NCBI GenBank assembly: GCA_942159475.1
Contig: OW804097.1
Coordinates: forward strand, 116,138,169 to 116,202,168
Direction: 5' to 3'
DNA length: 64,000 nt
DNA from: Sthenelais limicola
Taxonomy: Eukaryota > Annelida > Polychaeta > Phyllodocida > Sigalionidae
The first letter of the stretch is position 1. Each line of letters begins with the position of its first letter. Under the pieces are notes generated by a model. The model was given only the letters and a program-made list of their open reading frames with translations. It had not been told where the DNA came from and ran no database searches. A program made the position numbers and the translations under genes. Shown here piece by piece: positions 57,295-64,000 of this stretch.

Positions 57295-57720
57295 ACTGTC
57301 AGAGCATGTATGTTCCCAGATAACACCCCTGTGTTTGGACGCGTACAGGGGTGTTATCCTCCCTTGGAGGGTTCTATTATAGCATTATTACCCCTCAGTT
57401 GTTCCGTGTGACACAGACCACAACAAACCACCAAACCGAGGGTAATAGTGCTTTTAGACACGATTTGATCAGATCAACTTATTAACACCAACATAGAAGG
57501 TTTACGAACCTGTACAATTATTTATATTTCAATCAAATATGCCTTGCGAAACAGGTATTGAGTACTCCTACATTGAACTGGAAGTTTACCCAGTTAGCGC
57601 CGCCAAGTACTATAGGTGGCGCCATCCTCTATAAAGATATAGAACCCTCCAAGGTAGGATAACACCTTGTGAGCGTCCAAACACAGGGGTTTAATCTGGG
57701 AACATACATGCTCTGTCAGT
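57295..57720. mobile_element. Foldback element with ~80-bp inverted arms
   Basis: The left arm starts ACTGTCAGAGCATGTATG and the right arm ends CATACATGCTCTGTCAG. The arms stay alike through the GGAGGGTTCTAT motif. Confidence 0.6.
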
Positions 57721-57721
57721 A

Positions 57722-58130
57722 GCGAGGGAGCTTATGGCTCGTTTTGAGGTTTTGAGGTTGATTATTTCATATGTAATAATATTCACATCAAAGATTTTTT
57801 TGTGGCGTCCGGAGATACTTCATAGACTTGGAGGTCTCCGGAGACAAAAGTATCCGGAGATGCAGGTATCCAGAGACTGAGTTAAACAGAGATTTACCCT
57901 ACTGATGAACAGATGGGCTTACCCGATTTCCCTTAGGGAGTAGGCTCTTATGGCTCGTTTTGAGGTTATTATTTCTTATCTAATAATATTCACACCAATT
58001 TAAGATGTTTTTGTGGCGTCCGGAGATACTTCCGGAGATACTTCATAGATATGAGATACTTCATAGACTCGGAGGTATGCAGGTATGCAGAGACAGAGTT
58101 ATCCAGAGACGGAGGTAACCGGAGGCGGCG
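57722..58130 (+). repeat. Tandem duplication of about 215 bp
   Basis: CTTATGGCTCGTTTTGAGG starts near 57731 and again near 57947. Both are followed by TGTGGCGTCCGGAGATACTT and a string of CCGGAGA motifs. Confidence 0.65.
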
Positions 58131-58259
58131 ATACCCAGAGGCGGAGCAACCCGGAGCTCAGTAGAATTATTGCAATATATTTTATATCTTAGAATCATTA
58201 CACATGTATAGTCGTTGGTCTAATCAAATGAGCCTACAGCCAGCACTCTCCCCAGGGTT

Positions 58260-58346
58260 TGGGGCAACCATGGTAAATCCCTACTACTACCCAACCTACA
58301 GAAGTTCTGCCAACCTGCGCTCTTACCACCTGAGCCATAGAGGACA
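58260..58346 (-). ncRNA. Possible tRNA-derived SINE head
   Basis: Minus strand: CTATGGCTCAGGTGGTAAGA, a good A-box, then GCGCAGGTTGGCAGAAC. The B-box is degraded. Weak. Confidence 0.3.
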
Positions 58347-58964
58347 GTGTTTATCAAAGACCTAACTAAAGTATTTGTTTTCTGTTGTTCAGATTATTTA
58401 TGTTAATCACGATTTTACATTTATTGTACCAACTAATTAAATGAGAATATACACTGGTTGATATTTTAATTATTCTTTATCCAATTTGTATTATCTACTT
58501 TTTCATATACTCTCTTTGTCCCTAGTATATTTGTCCCCTTCAAGGTAATGGCTGGAAGAACTGGATGTCATGCAAAAGCTTGTCTACCATCTAGTCAATT
58601 TCATACCATGTAAAACATTTTCAAATAAAGAATTTCCACAAAGAATTTCCAAATAAGAATTTCCAAATGAAAAATGTCCAAAAAAGACTTTCAAAATAAA
58701 GTATTTTCAAAATAAAGTGTTTTCATATGGAGTGGCAGCCATGTTGATCTCTGGGAATAAAATTGGCCTTTTGCTGAAATCTTCCACACTGATTTTTATC
58801 TTTTACGGTCAATGGAGTTGTAACCAAAATCCCTACATAGATATATATAGAAAAATATCAATGTTTTCAACAATAACATTTCTCGTGATGAAAAGTACCA
58901 CAATTATTGTGAAATTCTCGGGTATAAAAACTTTTTAAAAAAATCAAAAAAATGATATCAATTT
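58347..58964. other. No gene seen
   Basis: A run of short AAAGAATTTCCA and AAAATAAAGT repeats at 58620-58725. Confidence 0.4.
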
Positions 58965-59138
58965 GTGACAGTGTACAGAAAATTTAGTCACAAATCGCAA
59001 AATTGATATTTTTCAACGTATATTATCCACAAGAACGCTTTGTCGGAATGTTCTCCTTTTGGGGTTAATTACTTTTAGCCCTCATAGTCATCTAAATATG
59101 TGTACCAAATATCAGGACTGTGTACTGAGTAGATATCT
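58965..59138 (+). mobile_element. Family B left part, cut by family A
   Basis: ACAGAAAATTTAGTCACAAA onward to ACTGAGTAGATATCT, the family A target site. Confidence 0.65.
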
Positions 59139-59373
59139 GGGTGAAATCTTCAGATAATGTACAATTCACCTTCACCAATTCTCTCAAATAACCCAAATTT
59201 CAGACGAAAATAAAGTTCAAAATACAGTTCAACCTAACCAAACAGATTGCTAGAATCAATGCAATGCTGAATATACTCGAATTTACCTAGTATTGACCAA
59301 CTTACAGCCTAATTTAGCAGAATTTACTAAATGTATACAGCTGCCATTTGTACATTTTCTGAAAATCTGACAC
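59139..59373 (-). mobile_element. Family A MITE inserted in family B
   Basis: Perfect ATCT duplication. The left flank is the first third of a family B copy. Confidence 0.85.
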
Positions 59374-59703
59374 ATCTATGCATTTCACAGACATCCAAGG
59401 GAATTTATTTCACTACTTTACATAAGACCAATAATTACAGCGTATAGGTATAGTTTATTACAGAATAATTGTAGAACGGTGATTTTTCTTTGATGTTGAT
59501 ATGTGGAAGAAGGAATGCCATTAATTGCTATTAATCTCTCACCTCCTAATGAAAATACCAGCTGGTTTATGACCTGTGGACAGTTGTGGTCAGTGGGGAG
59601 ACTCATTTGCAGGACAGCTCGTCCTGTTTATTATCAAAACAACAGCCCTTTCCCTCCCCCTCCCTTTAAATCTTATCCTGTTTAAAACTATAGATTGTAC
59701 ATA

Positions 59704-60085
59704 TAGTCTGTACAAAAAGTAGTTGACACGTGATTCCTTAGGCTCTTTAAGGGGAGGGATAAGTGGGAGATTTGTTACTTCTATTTATGACAAGGACCTG
59801 TCAACCCTTTACCCAGCGAATCACTCATTGCAATCAACCATGGAGAAACAGGGCCAGTATAATCAGCTCTTCCTTCCATCTAAGCAAAACAACAGCTGCT
59901 GCACATAGAACAGAGGCAGCGCAATACAATACAGCTGGATATTTGGCCATGGTCGGTCGCAAACGGCCATGGTCAGTCGCAAACGGCGATTCAGGGGGCA
60001 AAGGTTTGAAGTCAAAAATCCCCCACTTTTCCCTCCCCTTAAAGGCCCTAAGGAATCACATATCAACTACTTTTCGGACAGACTA
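59704..60085. mobile_element. MITE with ~70-bp inverted termini and TA duplication
   Basis: TAGTCTGTACAAAAAGTAGT and its inverse, then paired TTCCTTAGG/CCTAAGGAA blocks. TA flanks suggest a Tc1/mariner-type origin. Confidence 0.6.
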
Positions 60086-60437
60086 TAGCTATAATCATTA
60101 CATCAGACCAATCAGAGCTTATAATGCTTCATCCTGGCCCCATCTGCCCCCACTGAAACCTATTCCCAGACTCATTAACAGCCTTTCAATCTGGCTTCCT
60201 GAAAATATCATTTTTCACAAGGGCTCGAGGACGTTTTACCAAAGCCTGATATTTGATCTGGAGACTGGGGTCAATTTCCTTGGAATGCCATGGAAACGCA
60301 CACCTGATGGTGAAACTAGATCTGTCTCTATGGAGTCAGGAGCTAATGCTTTGTCAGACCACCAGGCGGGGATGAGAATTGTGTCATTATCATATTAGGA
60401 AGAGTATTATAAGGGCCAGGGCGGCAGCAAATGTGCA

Positions 60438-60990
60438 CAGTCTAGGCTCAAAGATGAAAGAGTCCCTTCAAACTGAGGGAAAGCCTTTCCAGTCTAGGCT
60501 CAAAGATGAGAGGGTCTCTTCAAACTGAAGGAAAGCCTGTCCAGTCTGGGCTCAAAGACGAAAGAGTCCCTTCAAACTGAGGGAAACTTCTCCAGTCTAG
60601 GCTCAAAGATGAGAGCGTCGCTTCAAACTGAGGGAAAGCCTCTCCAGTCTAGGCTCAAAGATGAGAGAGTCCCTTCAATCTGAAGGAAACAGTCTATAGG
60701 TCCAAAGATGGGAGAGTCCCTTCAAATGAAGGGGAAGCCTCTCGCCTCAAACCGCATTATAATTCCATTAAGACCGCAAAATGTCATTATATTCCCATTG
60801 AAACGCCGAGTCATAGGCGAGGAGACCGATTAGCGAAGTAGGCTGACATACCATTCTTATCGGATCTGAAGGTTTGGACCTAGAGTGGAAAGCCTCTCCA
60901 GTCTAGGCTCAAAGATGGATCGGCCCTAGCCCTGGCATTTTGCGGTTTAGAGGCTTTCCCTCAGTTTGGAGGCTTTCCCTCTGTTTGTAG
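60438..60990 (-). mobile_element. Family D repeat with amplified end
   Basis: The terminal segment CAGTCTAGGCTCAAAGATGA... recurs at 60438, 60490, 60542, 60593, 60645 and 60690 (period 51-52 bp, last 45). A normal family D body follows to about 60885, and a partial inverted piece runs to about 60990. Confidence 0.7.
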
Positions 60991-61387
60991 GGACGGTCTA
61001 TACAGTTCTGAGTATTTCTATACATAATGGACACAAGCCATACAGCTTCGGTTTTGTCTGAAAGAAATGTTTTGGCTGACGATATCTCCACACACCTACT
61101 CCCCTCCCACCTTTCCGACCCCCCTCCCCCTCCCACCGACTCCCCCCCCCCCCCCCCCTCCATCATTACAAACCCTTCCTTGAGGACAAAGCCCTCTTTG
61201 TAAGTTGCGCTGAAGCTGGCAGACAAAGGTGGAAGGTAACACAATAATACAGGCATGCAGTAATTACTGGGATTATGGTTACATCCTATACACCCGTGCC
61301 AATACCTGTAACCCTCCACCTCCACCCTTCACCTCAACCACCCTCACTGTGCTGGCCCCGTAATAGCACCATTTATACCATACACTA

Positions 61388-61630
61388 TAGGCTCACATGC
61401 AGCCTCTCAGATCAGATAGGAATGGTGTGTCAGTGATTGGACGCCTGCTGCGCTAATGGCTTTCCTGGCCTTGGAATAGGCATCAAAATGGGGTTCAATG
61501 TCATTTTGCGGTTTGGAGCAAGAGGCTTTCCCTCAGTTTGGAGGGACTCTCTCAACTCTAAGCCCAGACTGGAGAGGCTCTCCCTCAGTTTGGAGGGACT
61601 CGCGTAACTCTAGCTGAGCCTAGACTTCTT
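61388..61630 (+). mobile_element. Family D repeat, rearranged
   Basis: Begins GCCTCTCAGATCAGATAGGA. The end module (AGGCTTTCCCTCAGTTTGGA) is present twice. Confidence 0.6.
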
Positions 61631-61961
61631 GATGTTTATTGAACTTTTTCTTATTATTTTATCAAACTTTTTAGCATGATTTATGATTATATTTCTAAGT
61701 TTATTTATGTATCAAGAACTTACATAATAATGACAGTAATCTGGGAAAATAAATTTTTAATGATATAAGCTACTTTGTTATAACCGTTGGTGTAGATGTC
61801 TTAGTGAATGAGATGCGGTCCAGAAGACTGACTTATAAACGCTGATATAATCCAATTGTTGTCAATGTAAACTGCCCTATTGTGAGACACAGGCCCCCGC
61901 AGAGGTAATACTGGTCGTATGCAATAGGGGGCGCCAGCTGTGCGTTAACTTGTCATCATAT

Positions 61962-62259
61962 GGGTGAAGTCACCAGAAAATGTACAATTCAGCTTCACCA
62001 ATCCTCTCTAATAACCAAAATTTCAGACGAAAATAAAGATCTATTCGTAGAAGTCACTGTCCTGTTCTGTATCATTATTATTACGGAATAAAAGTTTTAT
62101 ATATGAAATAGAGTTCAACCTAACTAAACAGATTGCTAAAATCACTGCAATGTCGAATATACTCGAATTTACCTAGTATTGGCCAACTTACAGCCTAATT
62201 TAGCAGAATTTACTAAATGTATACAGCTGCCAATTGTACATTTTCTGAAAATCTGACCC
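61962..62259 (-). mobile_element. Family A MITE carrying an insertion
   Basis: The left end is the GGGTGAAGTCACC variant and the right end typical. About 65 bp of foreign sequence (CTATTCGTAGAAG ... near 62039-62105) interrupts it. Confidence 0.8.
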
Positions 62260-62915
62260 ATCATGATCTACACACGCACACACAGACGCACACACACCTG
62301 TCTCAGCTGCTAAGTCACTACATATGACTCGGTACCTGCAAATCACTACACTATGAAATAATGCTTGTAGTTGTAGAGATTTTAGTTTGTTATTGATCTT
62401 TTAAGGGGGGGGGGTCTCCACTGGATGCGGTAAGCTCTGCGGTAAGCCTTGCGGTGGTTTGTGCTGGTTCTGTAGGTGCAGAGGAATGATGAGATCCTGC
62501 CTACATGGTTCACTGGCCATGTAGGCAGGACCTAGCCACTTCTCACCATCACAGCACCATCGCAAGGCTTACCGCAGAGCTTACCACAGAGATTATCGCA
62601 GCCAGTGGAGACCCCCCTTTAGTCCCTTTCAATATGGCTGTAATTGCTGTTGGAGGCAAGACTGGTAGACAAAGTGTATTTACATTCGAACTGTATTAAA
62701 TATCTTGGCCGTAAAGGAAATTAAAATATAAAATATTTCGAAAAGAAATTCTTGGAAATTGGAAATTCTTATATTTAATTTTTTTCTCAACATGACACTT
62801 CCATTATAAGTCACTACAGACAGGAAACTGACTGCATGGAACGCACACAATGAACCCACTACTACATTAATCACTTACACAAAATTTAGCTTTGGGTCAA
62901 ATGACTTTTAGATGA
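62260..62915. other. No gene seen
   Basis: CA-rich patch at 62270-62300 and an inverted pair GGTAAGCTCTGCGGTAAGC / GCTTACCGCAGAGCTTACC (62430 and 62565), a possible small foldback element. Confidence 0.45.
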
Positions 62916-63077
62916 GGCCAAAAAAAATATAGGTGTGTTTCCGATTTATCTGGCTGAAAACTAGGTAGGGGGGTGTAACTTTTTTTCTTTTTTTAATTTT
63001 TGTTATTAGGAAACCACCTCCCAGGCACTGAAAAAAATGTCTAATTTAAAACAATAGTTGTTTTAAACAAGGGAAAT
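62916..63077 (+). mobile_element. Family C, left half
   Basis: Starts GGCCAAAAAAAATATAGGTG. It breaks off near AACAAGGGAAATG, where family D sequence begins. Confidence 0.65.
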
Positions 63078-63222
63078 GACCGCAAAATATCATTAGACCG
63101 CAAAATATCATTATATTACCATTAAAACGCCGATTCCTATAGCTATAGGCCATGAAACCGATTAGCGAGGTAGGCTGACATACCATTCTTATCTGATCTG
63201 AGTGTTTGGACCTAGAGTCTTA
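63078..63222 (-). mobile_element. Family D fragment
   Basis: ACCGCAAAATATCATTAGAC through GAAACCGATTAGCGAGGTAG to GTTTGGACCTAGAGTC. Confidence 0.6.
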
Positions 63223-63737
63223 CACTACTTTTTCTATATCGTATTCTTGCAATACTTTAATAAGAAAAGGTCAGCGGATCTGGGATCGACCAGATATCGT
63301 CCGTAGATCTAAAAAAGGACTCTGCACACTATAAGAGAAAAGGCATCCTTATCCTCCAATCTTCTTATATTTACAGGTACTACATTCTATCTCAGAGTAG
63401 AAGGAAATATTACTCTAAGATTCTGTATAGTTATAACCTGAGAGTGCAGCTTCCATTATCCGATCACCCAATAAACACATCAATCCATTTCTCATGTTGA
63501 ATACCTCATTGATGACGTACTGATATTTAGTATGTAGATATAAATGATTGATAAACATCTAATGACATGGTTATGATTATAGCGGTAATAACATTATACA
63601 GAACTATCCATATTTATCTCTGTATTGCATCTCTATAGTTTTAATTAGACTTTAATGATGGTTTTATTGTGGGGAAGGATTCTGCGGGGGAGTAATAAAG
63701 AGTTAATGGTTCCTGTGCTCTATCATTAAGATTTATG

Positions 63738-63946
63738 TATTTATCACTACTAATAGCTGATAGGCGGCTGCTAAATCGTTCAAACAAAAGCAGTTAAGCT
63801 ACTGTTTCTTCAGTGTGAAGTGAGAGAAAATTACAGAAAATAACAAAAAAATATAAAATATAAGGGACACTGCATACTTGTTGCTTAGAATGGTACGAGC
63901 CCCGACGTCAGGATATGTTTGAATAAAACCTTTTCAAAAGTAAAAA
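63738..63946 (+). mobile_element. 5'-truncated copy of a related LINE 3' end
   Basis: Its last ~110 bp match the 3' UTR of the large LINE (aaaaaaatataaaatataag, then CAGGATAT and GAATAAAACCTTTT). It is flanked by 10-bp duplications AAGATTTATG at 63728-63737 and 63947-63956. Only the tail was copied. Confidence 0.7.
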
Positions 63947-64000
63947 AAGATTTATGCATGTATTATACTTTAGATTATTTAGGTCTTATCGTCAGAGGGG

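Noticed and set aside
59763..60398. 211-codon open frame
   Set aside because: It runs through an inverted-repeat MITE (59704-60085) and then unique DNA; composition is not protein-like and there is no family match.

Overview
The window looks like nuclear DNA of an invertebrate animal: split genes with GT-AG introns, an AT-rich background, a C2H2 zinc-finger array, a rhodopsin-like receptor, and a dense load of small DNA transposons, LINEs and Helitrons. A marine animal, possibly an ambulacrarian (echinoderm or hemichordate), would fit the gene types and the repeated palindrome TAGGCCTA. That placement is inference; nothing here fixes the species. No bacterial operon, rRNA or CRISPR array was seen.

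Protein-coding content is sparse. (1) 6,182-16,131, minus strand: a six-exon gene whose splice phases all agree, giving 900 residues. The order is CARD, RING-like domain, helical/coiled-coil region, long low-complexity linker with two PPxY motifs, then an NHL-like beta-propeller. It is a TRIM-like protein with an added death-fold domain. (2) 31,773-33,293, minus: an array of about 17 C2H2 fingers whose last finger is broken next to a Helitron end. (3) 50,736-53,982, plus: a three-exon, 384-residue class A GPCR. A few weaker candidate exons are listed with low confidence.

The rest is mostly mobile DNA. A nearly full-length Tx1/L1-type LINE (39,965-46,275) sits between perfect 15-bp target-site duplications. 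Its ORF1 is intact and ends in a NADAR (YbiA-like, ADP-ribose/NAD-linked) domain. Its ORF2 (endonuclease plus reverse transcriptase) is broken by two frameshifts. Decayed LINE pieces lie at 898-2,010, 35,650-36,480 and 63,738-63,946. Two non-autonomous Helitrons (30,616-31,692 and 46,537-47,314) share a 5' TC end and a hairpin plus CTAG 3' end.

The commonest repeat, called family A here, is a MITE of about 235 bp with 28-bp inverted termini and 4-bp target duplications, present about 21 times. Family B (about 415 bp), family C (Harbinger-like, TAA duplications), family D and several one- or two-copy foldback elements fill much of the remaining space. Family A copies sit unusually close upstream of several 3' splice sites, and their termini carry a branch-point-like CTGAC. 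Two minisatellites (24-bp at 55.4-56.3 kb; 37/20-bp at 26.4-27.1 kb) complete the layout.
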